Below, piece by piece: positions 18,987 through 27,763 of a DNA stretch of 32,618 nt. How positions within the stretch are numbered: the stretch's first letter is position 1; each line of letters begins with the position of its first letter. The position numbers were made by a program, and so were the translations under genes. Below the pieces are notes generated by a model. The model saw nothing but the letters and a program-made list of their open reading frames with translations, was not told where the DNA came from and did no database searches. The DNA is from Bryobacterales bacterium (GTDB lineage: Bacteria; Acidobacteriota; Terriglobia; Bryobacterales; UBA6623): NCBI GenBank assembly GCA_022824585.1, contig JAJDZN010000216.1, positions 1-32,618 of the forward strand, given 5' to 3'.

Positions 18987-21740
18987 TTACCAGAACAGCT
19001 TCAGCTGGAACCGAAACGTCCTTCCGTCATTGAGCGTGTTGTTGATCTGCCCAAAGCTGGGAGAGGTCAGTGTCTTGCCCGGCTCCGCGAATTGCGGAGT
19101 GTTGAAGAAATTGATCGACTCGGCCCGAAATTCCATCGAATTGTCCGATCCCAGCGCGAAGCGCCGGGAGAGCGACGCATTGACATTGGCAATCTTGCCC
19201 TTACGAAAGGTGTTGCGGCCGAGGTCGCCCGCCTGCTCGAGCGGGGCGTCGACGAAGCGGAACGCGCTGGCGGGGAGCAGTTCTTCAGAAGTGTCCGGCG
19301 AGCCGATGATGCGTCCCAGCGCGGTCGGATCCAGCAGCACGGGCCGGTCACCGGTGCGCCCGTCGACATTGCCGATGCCGGGGCCGTCCGACCCCGACTC
19401 GATGGTAAAGGGCGTGCCCGACTTGAGCAGCGAGACAGTGGAGATCATCCACCCCCCCAAGACCTTCCCAGCCCAGCCCCCGAGAGCTTTCCGCGGCACC
19501 GTGTAACCAGCCTGCAGGAGGAAGGCGTGCGGCTGGTCGAAGTCACTGAGGGCCTTGAGATCGCGGTGCGAATCGAACTCGGTCTGAGAAACCGCCACCC
19601 GCGCGTCCGGCCCGGAAGCAGTGTTGGTGTAGGAACCGCCAAGATCGAGGGACTTGCTCAGCCAATACGAGGAGTTGAGCGTAAAGCCCCGCCAATTCGG
19701 GGTCGTGAGCGTGACCCTGCCCGCATCAAAGTAGGCGCGCGAGCCGTTGTGGATGAACAGGTGCTCGTAGATGCTCTGGTCAGCGCGCCGATCATTCAGA
19801 TTGGCGACGGTAGACAGCATGCCCGGCACCTCGCGGCCGCGATTGAGGAAGTAGGTGATGATCAGCTTGTGGGCGCGGCTGCCGACATAGCCCAGCTGCA
19901 GCCTCCAGTCCGAGCCAAGCCGCCGCTCCCAGCTGAAGTTGTATTGGTGGGAGTACGGCACAGTCAGGTCCGGCCCAGGCTCGATCTTGCTCGAGCGGGC
20001 GCCCGGCTGCCGCTTGGAGTGGTCGAGCAGCGAACGATACGTGGCGAGGTCGGGCCGGAGGATCACCGATGTGACGGTGTGCGGCGGGTTGAGCCGATCC
20101 TGCCCATAAGTTACCGGGAAGATGTCGCCGTAGTGCGTGCCGTAGGCGGCACGAATCACGCCTGCCTCGCCCGGCAGTCGGTAGGCGAATCCGAATGTGC
20201 CGGCGAGATTGTTCAGATCCGAGCCCATGGCCAGCTCGCTCCGACCGGTCACGTCGATCGGGCGCGTGAACGGCTGGTAGCGCAGCCCCAGATAGAACGT
20301 GAGTCGGTCGCTGGCCTGCCAGCGGTCGCCGAGGAAGAAACTGTTGTGCCAGTTGCGGAAGCCGCGATACGTGGATCCGAGCGAAGCGATCAACCGACTC
20401 GGCAGCCCGAAGCGCACGTTGGTGATGGCATCATTGCCGAAATTGGGGCGGAATACCAAGATGCCCCGCGCTCCGTCAGGCTCCTCGCCGTTGTACTGCA
20501 GTCGCGTCAGCGCGAATCCGGCGGTGATCTCGTGCTTGCCACGGGTGTGCCGCAGAGTGGCGGCTTGGCGGAATCGATTCTGGGCACGATCCAGCGGGAT
20601 GATCGGGAACGGCCCGAGATTGGTTAGCGCGCGGCCAATCATGATCGGGCCCAGCGCCCCCTCGGCCGGGAGCAGCAGCGACCCGAGGCGATCCAGCCCC
20701 GACGAAAGCTCCAAGATCGTGGAAGGCGTGAAGGAGCGGCTCCAAGTGATGCGCGCGGCATGCGACTTGGTGTCCGTATCGGGATTCTGTCCAACCACAA
20801 GCTGGAAGGCATCGACATTTTGCGCGGTCCACGCGTAGCGCAGCGCCAGATTGCCGCCAAGCGGCCCCGCACGATCGAGTTGGATCCGGGCCGCATCCGT
20901 ATTGATGCTCTGCAAGCTGTTTGTGTTCAGTGCGCGGTCAGCGATGTCCGGACGGTTCGGCGCATCTTTGGGATACGCTCCGAGAATCCGCTCAACTGCA
21001 GCGCGGGTGGCAGGGTCGCGAGCCAGCGGCGTGCGCTCCTCGGGCAGCGGCACCAGCACGTTGCCGTTGACGTTGCCGCGAATCTTGTTCTGCGAGGCGC
21101 CCAGGGTAAGCGCTCCGAGCGGGCCGGCGTGGGCGCTTAGATTGAGGCCGTAGAAGTTCTCGCGGGCTGGCTTGACCGGGCCGACTTGGAAGAACGAGCG
21201 GGCCGAGAAGACGCTGTTGTTGTGGCGCCAGAACGCATCGCCGTGAAACCCGGACCCCCGCGCGGGCCCGGCATGCACCGGAGGGGTGGGCGGCTTGCCG
21301 TACTCGGAGCCGAAATACCCGCGATCCACGGCGAACTCCGAGACGATCGTGGCGGTCGTGCCTAGGCGGATGTTGAGCTCCTTCAGCGCGTTGTTATCCA
21401 CCAAATTGAACTGGACGTTCTCGTTACGCCGGCTCTCTCCTGCCTCGGAGGAGGTCTCCCCGAGCAGGTTCATGTCGGTGCGGTCCGACCCGGTGAGCGG
21501 CTCAGTCTCGCCTGCCTCGCCCTCCGGCTCGGTCGCGGCGGGTTCGGGAACCTGCTCCGCCGGCTCGCCAGCCGCCGCCGGCAGTGGGAGGGCGATCGTC
21601 GCAACGACCACGACGGCCCAAAGGCAACTCTGCCTCGACGAAGACACCGCGGAATCCCATGCTACCAGCGCACGCCACAGGCGGCTGAGCAGAGTGGGCG
21701 GACCGCACCTGCGCGGTCCGCGCCGCGGGACTACGTTCAC
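18987..21740 (-). CDS. Oar-like TonB-dependent receptor-type outer-membrane barrel
   Basis: This 917-aa protein has a signal peptide (hydrophobic VVVVATIALPLPAAAG, ending near residue 58), a Pro/Glu-rich linker, the segment NLLGETSSEAGESRRNENVQFNLVDNNALKELNIRLG, then a large beta-barrel rich in aromatic strands, ending in FRFQLKLFW with the terminal aromatic needed for outer-membrane insertion. It lacks the usual N-terminal carboxypeptidase-regulatory-like domain and a recognisable full plug. It probably binds or imports a substrate. GTG 21740 overlaps the upstream gene's TGA as GTGA, but a GTG at 21647 would give a cleaner signal peptide. It is about half identical, by eye, to the divergent protein at 24547-27267. 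Confidence 0.85.
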   Translation of the reverse strand: MNVVPRRGPRRCGPPTLLSRLWRALVAWDSAVSSSRQSCLWAVVVVATIALPLPAAAGEPAEQVPEPAATEPEGEAGETEPLTGSDRTDMNLLGETSSEAGESRRNENVQFNLVDNNALKELNIRLGTTATIVSEFAVDRGYFGSEYGKPPTPPVHAGPARGSGFHGDAFWRHNNSVFSARSFFQVGPVKPARENFYGLNLSAHAGPLGALTLGASQNKIRGNVNGNVLVPLPEERTPLARDPATRAAVERILGAYPKDAPNRPDIADRALNTNSLQSINTDAARIQLDRAGPLGGNLALRYAWTAQNVDAFQLVVGQNPDTDTKSHAARITWSRSFTPSTILELSSGLDRLGSLLLPAEGALGPIMIGRALTNLGPFPIIPLDRAQNRFRQAATLRHTRGKHEITAGFALTRLQYNGEEPDGARGILVFRPNFGNDAITNVRFGLPSRLIASLGSTYRGFRNWHNSFFLGDRWQASDRLTFYLGLRYQPFTRPIDVTGRSELAMGSDLNNLAGTFGFAYRLPGEAGVIRAAYGTHYGDIFPVTYGQDRLNPPHTVTSVILRPDLATYRSLLDHSKRQPGARSSKIEPGPDLTVPYSHQYNFSWERRLGSDWRLQLGYVGSRAHKLIITYFLNRGREVPGMLSTVANLNDRRADQSIYEHLFIHNGSRAYFDAGRVTLTTPNWRGFTLNSSYWLSKSLDLGGSYTNTASGPDARVAVSQTEFDSHRDLKALSDFDQPHAFLLQAGYTVPRKALGGWAGKVLGGWMISTVSLLKSGTPFTIESGSDGPGIGNVDGRTGDRPVLLDPTALGRIIGSPDTSEELLPASAFRFVDAPLEQAGDLGRNTFRKGKIANVNASLSRRFALGSDNSMEFRAESINFFNTPQFAEPGKTLTSPSFGQINNTLNDGRTFRFQLKLFW

Positions 21741-24346
21741 CGAGCGGCTTCCTCTGCCCTCTGGACAAAGATCGCCCGAGCTTCCTCAAATTGCGCCAGC
21801 ACGTGCTCGCGCTCGCGCTCCGAACGCCACCCCGGATGGGCGCCGGCCTGCCGCGCTATGTCATCGATCCATCGAACGAAGTACTCTGCATCGTTACGGG
21901 AGCGGATCTGCTGATCGCCGCAGTACACGTAGATCGGCCCGGTCTCGGCATACAAACGGCTGTCGTCAACGGGCAGCACCGGGCCCGAGGTCGATGCCCG
22001 CAACGTGTACCACCCGCTTTTCTCGACTCGGATCCGTTTGCGCAGACTGCCTGAGAGGCCACCGTCATCCAGCGGGATCTGCTCCACCACGTTGCCTTTG
22101 CGGATCAACTCGAGCCTGTCGGCGGGAAAAGCGGAATCCATGCGCGCGACCACCTCAACGCTCCCGCCTTCGGCCGGCAGCAGGATCTCGCCGCCCGGAA
22201 TCTGCCCGTCGACGGCCAGCTGGAGCAGAGGGCCGTTCGTCACGAAGGTGCGCCCCGCTCGGACCGCCGCGACCCAGCGACCCCACTCGAGCCTGTCGCC
22301 CAGGTAGGCGTACATGCGGGCCGCTCCGATGATGGGCGTGCGGTGGAGGTCCGTGATCGAGTCTTCCCCTCCCGACGCCGTAACCTTGAAGCCGCAATTC
22401 AGGGCCCGGTGCCAGACGGCAGCCGTGTGTTCGGCGTGCCGCGCGCTGGTCATCACCTCGAGATATGCAAAGCTGCCAAGGGCCAAATCGACGGGAAAGC
22501 CGCGGGCCGCCGCGTAGCCTCTCGATTCGGGATCGGACGAGAAGGGATGCACGTAGCCGCCCAGCGCACCCTGGTTCCGAGCCAAGCGGAAGATATCGGT
22601 GTTGCTCGGATACAGGCTCTCGATGGCAGTGCCTTCGTAGCCGGTGGTGTAGGGGGAGAGCAGGTGCTCGGTGAGGTTGATGAAATTGATGTGCCCATAG
22701 AACGGCGGCCGGTACTCTTGTCCCCAAGACAAGATCTGTCCAGCCGTCGAGCGCAGCTCGTCGAAAGGCCCCCGGTAGGAGTGGTGGTCGAAGATGCGGT
22801 TGTCCTTGTTGGCGATCTTCTCGCCGACCACGTCCAGATCCTCGGCCGCGGCCATGAAGAGGAGGTTCTCCGGAGTGTTGCGCAGGTTGCCGCCGTAGTT
22901 CATGTGCACGTGGTCGCTGCCGCTGTACCATCCCAGCGCGCCGAAGTCCGTGAATTGCTCGAGATCGATCATCACCGAGGCCACGGCTCCTGATTCGATC
23001 TGAGCGGTCAGCTGCACCGGATAGCGCTCGAAACCCTTCATGGCCAGCAGGGACACCTCGCCCACCGGCAGCTTCAGCGAGAACTCGCCGGTGGTGTGAA
23101 AGGCATCCAAGTCCAGAGCGCGTGCCGCGACCCTGTGGAAGGCGTCGGCGGGCGCATACGCCTTGCCGTCGGACGCGCGCAATTGGATTCTGGCCTCCGT
23201 CAACTGGCCGGACTCCGCTTCCCTGACCCGGACACGAAGCGTGCCCATCGGTCGGCGGTACACCCGCCTGCGGATCTCGACCGGCCGATCCTCGCCGCCG
23301 AACGTCTGCAGCAACCGCAGCTCTGAGAGTCCTGCGCGATTCGAGACGTAGACGATCCAGTCGCCATCCGGCGACCAGCGAGGATCAAACCGATCCCAGT
23401 CACCGAACGTCAGCTGGTAGGGCTCACCGCCCTTGACCGGAAGCACATAGAGATTGCTGTATTGGCTGCCGCGGTGGGAACTGTAGAGGATGCGCGCGCC
23501 GTCCGGCGACCACTGGGGGCGAGTGCGGTAAAGGGTCTCTTCGCGCAGTATGCGCGTCGCGCTGGACATCGCATCGGGTTGTATCGGTGCGCGCCACAAA
23601 GCCCCCGAGCCGAGCGGGATGCCTCGATTGGACACGAGGATCATCGCGCTGCCATTCGGGGAAATCGTCGGTTGGATGTGCAGGTCATGAGACCCGAAGT
23701 ACAGCCGCTCGTTGGCGTAGTCGTGGTTCTCGGTCAGCCTGAGCGGCTGGCCCGGAACGCCGTTCTCGATCGGCATGGAGTAGAGGTGGTACCAGCCGTC
23801 CGGCGCGGTCGACACGTACAGCAACGCCGAGCCATCCGGGGTCCACACAGGGTCGAGATTGAGGTCGTCGCCTCGCGTGAGCCACGCACTCTCCCCCGTG
23901 CGCGTGTCCAGCAAGCGCAAGTTCACGCTTCGGTAGCCTTCGTCTGCGGTGTACGCGATCCAGTGCCCGTCAGGAGACCATGCGGGAGTCGAATCGTAGG
24001 TCGAGTTGGCCGTGAGCTCGTAGGCGTCGCCGCCGTCGACACGGACCTTCCAGATCGACCCGGACATCGAGAACGCAATCCACTCGCCGTCTGGCGAAAA
24101 GCACGGCCGCCAAGGCGTGCTCGCAACAGGTGGCAAGTAGTAGTTGTGCATGTAGTTGCCGCCGGTGAGGGCCGCCGGGTACGCCTGCTGCAGTGTTGGC
24201 GGTTCGGTCCCGAGCCCCGCCTCTCGCGCCGTGTCCGGGCGAAGCGGAGCCTGGCCGAATCCAAGCGTGGCCATTCCGCCCTCGATCGCTAGGAGAGCCG
24301 CGAGGGTCAGCGGCGGTAAGAGTGTTTGACGCAACGTTGCGGGCAT
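21737..24346 (-). CDS. TolB-like propeller fused to CehA/McbA-type metallohydrolase
   Basis: This 869-aa exported protein has a signal peptide (LLPPLTLAALLAIEGG), then six PD40/WD40-like blades, each with an SPDG-type turn (FSPDGEWIAFS, WSPDGHWIAYT, WTPDGSALLYV, ISPNGSAMILV, WSPDGARILYS, WSPDGDWIVYV), a middle beta domain, and a C-terminal hydrolase domain of the CehA/McbA (PHP-like) type. Its metal-site candidates are HVHMN after GWYSGSD, YVHPFSSDP and TASGGEDS. CehA/McbA are known for hydrolysing carbamates, but the family is broad. ATG 24346 is chosen for the AAGGGA shortly upstream and the clean signal; the open frame extends to 24403. It is coupled to the barrel gene by GTGA, suggesting the pair handles one substrate at the cell envelope. 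Confidence 0.85.
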   Translation of the reverse strand: MPATLRQTLLPPLTLAALLAIEGGMATLGFGQAPLRPDTAREAGLGTEPPTLQQAYPAALTGGNYMHNYYLPPVASTPWRPCFSPDGEWIAFSMSGSIWKVRVDGGDAYELTANSTYDSTPAWSPDGHWIAYTADEGYRSVNLRLLDTRTGESAWLTRGDDLNLDPVWTPDGSALLYVSTAPDGWYHLYSMPIENGVPGQPLRLTENHDYANERLYFGSHDLHIQPTISPNGSAMILVSNRGIPLGSGALWRAPIQPDAMSSATRILREETLYRTRPQWSPDGARILYSSHRGSQYSNLYVLPVKGGEPYQLTFGDWDRFDPRWSPDGDWIVYVSNRAGLSELRLLQTFGGEDRPVEIRRRVYRRPMGTLRVRVREAESGQLTEARIQLRASDGKAYAPADAFHRVAARALDLDAFHTTGEFSLKLPVGEVSLLAMKGFERYPVQLTAQIESGAVASVMIDLEQFTDFGALGWYSGSDHVHMNYGGNLRNTPENLLFMAAAEDLDVVGEKIANKDNRIFDHHSYRGPFDELRSTAGQILSWGQEYRPPFYGHINFINLTEHLLSPYTTGYEGTAIESLYPSNTDIFRLARNQGALGGYVHPFSSDPESRGYAAARGFPVDLALGSFAYLEVMTSARHAEHTAAVWHRALNCGFKVTASGGEDSITDLHRTPIIGAARMYAYLGDRLEWGRWVAAVRAGRTFVTNGPLLQLAVDGQIPGGEILLPAEGGSVEVVARMDSAFPADRLELIRKGNVVEQIPLDDGGLSGSLRKRIRVEKSGWYTLRASTSGPVLPVDDSRLYAETGPIYVYCGDQQIRSRNDAEYFVRWIDDIARQAGAHPGWRSEREREHVLAQFEEARAIFVQRAEEAAR

Positions 24347-24546
24347 CTCGTCCCTTAGTTTCTCGCATGTCCCGGGCTGGTCGAAGCCAAAGTTGGCGGA
24401 CACCGCGACGATGTGTCCCCCCGAGATACCAATGCGTGGGCCCGCAGCCCGGATACCTTCGCGATCTCGGATACGTCATTGAAGAGTAGACATCAAAGGC
24501 GCTCCCGGCGAGTTCGACTGCGGGCGCGAGGAGCTATCCCGATTCC
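24347..24546. other. Divergent control region of the two barrel units
   Basis: This 200-base gap separates the minus-strand hydrolase/barrel pair from the plus-strand barrel. A ribosome-binding GAGGAG is at 24528-24533 for the plus gene. No clear promoter pair was found on either strand. Confidence 0.4.
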
Positions 24547-27267
24547 ATGGCCCGCATTGGATTGAAGCGCTGCTTAGGTACGGCACTCGCTGTTGCATGC
24601 ATTACTGCTTGGCCGGTGGCGAGGGCCGCAGGTCAAGACCCGGCGAATTCGGCCGAGGAGGCGCCGAATCCGGCTGCCGAGCCAGAGCAAGACAGCACGG
24701 AGCAGGCCCCAGATGAAGCCGCCGATTCCTCGGACGGCGGGGCCGCTGCCCAGCGCACTAACCTGAACTTGCTCGGCCAGGAGGACACAAGCTCCGGCGA
24801 AGCGCGCCGCAACGAGAACGTTCAGTTCAACTTGGTCGACACGAACACCCTGCAGGAGCTCAACATCCGCCTGGGCGCGACCGCCACGATCGTCACGGAC
24901 TTCCAGCCAGGCCGCGATTACTACGGTGCCGAATACGGCCGGCGCCCGCGCCCGGGCCTGCACCTGCCGCCTGCGCGCGGGCAGGCAGTCCACGGCAATG
25001 TCTTTTGGACCCACGGCAACAGCGCGTTTTCGGCCCGCTCGTTCTTCCAAGTCGGGGATGTCCAGCCTGCGAACGAGAACCGCTACGGATTCCGCGTCGG
25101 CCTCCCGGCATGGAAGGGGGCGCGCCTGACGATCAACGGTTCCCAGCAAAAGATCCGGGGGCAGGTCAACGGCAACGTCCTCGTGCCGCTGCCTAGGGAA
25201 CGCACGCCCCTGCTCATCGACCCGTCCAGCGGGGAACGCACCGACGATGCCACTCGCGAGATCGTCCAACAGCTGCTAGGGGCCTACCCGACCGAACTGC
25301 CCAACCGGACCGACATCGCACCCCGGGCGCTCAACACGAACGCGCCCCAGCGAGTCGACACCGACTCGGCCAACCTGCGCCTCGACCAAGGCCTGGCCGA
25401 CCACGGAAAGCTCGGCTTCAGCTATGTCTTCACATCCCAAAGCGTGGATGCGTTTCAGTTCGTGCGCGGCGCGAACCCAGACACCGAGATCAAGAACCAT
25501 CGTCCCCGCGTGACGTGGACGAAGGATTGGTCAGCTCGGACCGTGACAGACTTTTCGATCGGATTTGATCGAATCGGCTCGCTGCTGATCCCCGAACCGA
25601 ACAACTTCGGGCCGACGGTGGGTGTCGGCAGGGCGATCGACGGGCAGGGCCCTTCGCCGCTGATCCCCGTGGACCGGGCGCTGAACACGTTCCGGGGCGC
25701 CGGGCAGGTCGCGCGGGAGACCGGCAGACACAGCCTCAAGGCCGGGTTCCACCTCGGCCGCATCCAGCTCAACGGCGTGGAGCAGCAGGCCATTCGCGGC
25801 AACACCCAGTTCTCGGACAACTTCGGCAACGACGCGATCACCAACTTCCGACTGGGCAAGCCCACCCGCTTGCTCAAGACCGTTGGCAGCTTCCATCGCG
25901 GTTTCCGCCAGTGGGTCAGCCAGTTCTACGTAGCGGACACATGGAAGCCCCTGCCCGACCTGACCCTAAGCCTCGGCCTGCGCTACGAACTCGTTACCAC
26001 GCCTCAGGAGGTGAACGAGTTCGAGACCCTGCCCTACGGCTGCGACTGCAACAACTTCGCGCCGCGTTTCGGCTTCGCCTATCGACTTGGCGACCGCATG
26101 GGCACCTTGCGCGGAGCTTACGGCCTCTCCTACGGCGAGATTTACCCCGTCACCTACAGCCAGTACCGCATCAACGCCCCCAATGTCGTGCGTCTCGTGG
26201 TGTTGCGGCCAGAGCTGGTGGACATCATCAGCGGAGCGGCCTTTGCCAACGTGACGCCGGGATCCCGGTCGACGCTGTTCGACATCGCGGACAACTTGGT
26301 CGAACCCTACAGCCACCAGTACAGCCTGAGCTGGGAGTTCGGGCTGTCCCGGACCATGAACCTGCAGCTGGGCTATGTCGGCAGCCGGACTCACAAGGTG
26401 TTCCAAGCCTGGTTTCTCAATCGCGGGGAACGCCCGCCGGAAGTGCCGGTCACGGTGCGCACCACCAACGTCCGGCGGCCAGACTCCCGCTACAACGACG
26501 TGTTGCGACTGCACAACGCCTCGCGGGCATATTTCGACGCGGCCCGGGCGGCCTTCGTGATGCGGAACCTGAAGGGATTCACGATCGACGCCGCGTACTG
26601 GTTCAGCAAGTCGATCGACCTGGGCAGCGACTATACCAACACGATGAACGGCGGCGACGCCCGCAGGGCGGTCAGCCAGACTGCGAACAACATCCATTCA
26701 GACGTGAAGTCGCTGAGTTTCTTCGACCAGCCGCACGCCCTTCTACTGCGCGCCGTGTACAAGTCCCCGGCCGGCCGGAGCTGGGCCGGCCGCATGTTCG
26801 GCAACTGGGAGGTATCGACCGTGACGCTGCTCAAGACGGGCACGCCATTCACGGTCCAGACCGGATCCGACGGCCCGGGCTTCGGAAACGTCGATGGCGC
26901 GATGGGCGACCGCCCGCACCTGCTCGACCAGTCGCTGCTGGGCCAAATCGTTGGCGATCCCGACACTTCGCGGCAGATCCTCTCCCTAGACAAGTTTGCA
27001 TACCAATCCGTCGGGGACTTGGCCGGCGATCTGGGACTGCGCACATTCCGCAAGGGCAAGATCGCTAACGTCAACGCCAGCCTCTCGCGCAGCTGGACCG
27101 TCAGCGGGGAGAACCGCCTCACGTTGAGGGCCGAGTCGCTCAACTTCTTCAACACCCCTCAATTCGCCGACCCCACCACCAGCATGACGTCGCCCAGCTT
27201 CGGGCGCATCACCAACACGCTCAACGACGGGCGCACCTTCCGCTTTACGCTGCAGCTCGATTTCTGA
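24547..27267 (+). CDS. Oar-like TonB-dependent receptor-type outer-membrane barrel, paralogue
   Basis: This 906-aa protein has a signal peptide (KRCLGTALAVACITAWPVARAAG), an acidic linker, the shared NLLGQEDTSSGEARRNENVQFNLVDTNTLQELNIRLG segment, and a large barrel ending in FRFTLQLDF. Long stretches correspond to the protein at 18987-21740, including DRTDIAPRALNTN-type turns, YSHQYSLSWE, LQLGYVGSRTHK, WFSKSIDLGSDYTNT, TLLKTGTPFTVQTGSDGPGFGNVDG and RKGKIANVNASLSR. Like its paralogue it has no carboxypeptidase-regulatory domain and only a short plug-like part. It is divergent from the hydrolase gene, so the two barrels flank it as a mirror-image set. Substrate unknown. Confidence 0.87.
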   Translation: MARIGLKRCLGTALAVACITAWPVARAAGQDPANSAEEAPNPAAEPEQDSTEQAPDEAADSSDGGAAAQRTNLNLLGQEDTSSGEARRNENVQFNLVDTNTLQELNIRLGATATIVTDFQPGRDYYGAEYGRRPRPGLHLPPARGQAVHGNVFWTHGNSAFSARSFFQVGDVQPANENRYGFRVGLPAWKGARLTINGSQQKIRGQVNGNVLVPLPRERTPLLIDPSSGERTDDATREIVQQLLGAYPTELPNRTDIAPRALNTNAPQRVDTDSANLRLDQGLADHGKLGFSYVFTSQSVDAFQFVRGANPDTEIKNHRPRVTWTKDWSARTVTDFSIGFDRIGSLLIPEPNNFGPTVGVGRAIDGQGPSPLIPVDRALNTFRGAGQVARETGRHSLKAGFHLGRIQLNGVEQQAIRGNTQFSDNFGNDAITNFRLGKPTRLLKTVGSFHRGFRQWVSQFYVADTWKPLPDLTLSLGLRYELVTTPQEVNEFETLPYGCDCNNFAPRFGFAYRLGDRMGTLRGAYGLSYGEIYPVTYSQYRINAPNVVRLVVLRPELVDIISGAAFANVTPGSRSTLFDIADNLVEPYSHQYSLSWEFGLSRTMNLQLGYVGSRTHKVFQAWFLNRGERPPEVPVTVRTTNVRRPDSRYNDVLRLHNASRAYFDAARAAFVMRNLKGFTIDAAYWFSKSIDLGSDYTNTMNGGDARRAVSQTANNIHSDVKSLSFFDQPHALLLRAVYKSPAGRSWAGRMFGNWEVSTVTLLKTGTPFTVQTGSDGPGFGNVDGAMGDRPHLLDQSLLGQIVGDPDTSRQILSLDKFAYQSVGDLAGDLGLRTFRKGKIANVNASLSRSWTVSGENRLTLRAESLNFFNTPQFADPTTSMTSPSFGRITNTLNDGRTFRFTLQLDF

Positions 27268-27268
27268 T

Positions 27269-27334
27269 AACCGACCGGGACCGCTTGGAACTCAGCGCGC
27301 CGGGGAATCGGCGCTCGGTCGTGTCCCGGCGGTT
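27269..27334 (+). terminator. Long branched hairpin after the barrel gene
   Basis: AACCGACCGGGAC (27269-27281) pairs with GTCCCGGCGGTT (27323-27334) with one bulged base; inside it AGCGC (27294-27298) can pair with GCGCT (27311-27315). It directly follows the TGA. No T-run follows, so it may protect the mRNA end or act with Rho rather than terminate alone. Confidence 0.4.
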
Positions 27335-27399
27335 GGCGCCCCGTTGCAGCGGTGCGCCGGCGCGGGCCTTGTGCCAAGCAGATGCCGGCTCTGCATGCG

Positions 27400-27403
27400 C
27401 TAG
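27400..27403. repeat. Target-site duplication CTAG, left
   Basis: CTAG directly precedes the left inverted repeat and is repeated at 29545-29548 directly after the right one. This is a 4-bp duplication, as left by a staggered cut at insertion. CTAG is palindromic, so a chance extension of the repeat is the alternative reading. Confidence 0.75.
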
Positions 27404-27421
27404 CCTGAATTCCCAAGAGAG
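27404..27421 (+). repeat. IS left terminal inverted repeat
   Basis: CCTGAATTCCCAAGAGAG is the exact reverse complement of the right end. A further TGTGAC match occurs inside, 8 bases beyond the perfect part, at both ends, which may be an inner transposase-binding site. Confidence 0.93.
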
Positions 27422-27763
27422 GTCCGAGATGTGACGGCCCCGGGGTAGGCCTCTGGTTCTGAGCCATACAATTCGAGAAGACTGCGACAAACTGGCTGTA
27501 CGATTGTCAGACACAATGTGAATGCATGAATATATAATCATACTTCTACCTTCATCCATCCAGAGGCACGCCACCCGCCCCCGAGCAACTCCGATCCGCC
27601 TCGATCCCGCCTCGATTCGGACGAAACTCCCGCGGGTTCTGCCATTTGCTGCCTGTTTTGGCCGAAAAACGGCCTGCCTTGGCCAAATTTCTCCTCCATG
27701 CCTTGATTTCCCGCTTGACGCAAACATTCTATTGTGATATTGTTTCATTGTGTTCATGGATTC
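27422..27763 (+). other. Noncoding 5' leader inside the IS
   Basis: About 340 bases separate the left end from the transposase start, long for an IS. The stretch is less GC-rich than the gene. It contains a TATAAT at 27533-27538 and a small perfect hairpin, GGCCG (27660-27664) with CGGCC (27670-27674) around AAAAA, nested in a TTTGGCC/GGCCAAA pair ending at 27687. These lie just upstream of the presumed transposase promoter. Confidence 0.5.
27715..27743 (+). promoter_or_regulatory. Candidate transposase promoter
   Basis: TTGACG (27715-27720, five of six) and TATTGT (27738-27743, four of six) are spaced by 17 bases and lie 20 bases before the transposase ATG, leaving a very short leader. Confidence 0.5.

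Noticed and set aside
18975-20627. Plus-strand open frame of 550 codons opposite the first barrel gene
   Set aside because: It is a stop-free shadow of a GC-rich gene, with Arg/Val-rich sequence and no motif; the barrel on the other strand has a matching paralogue.
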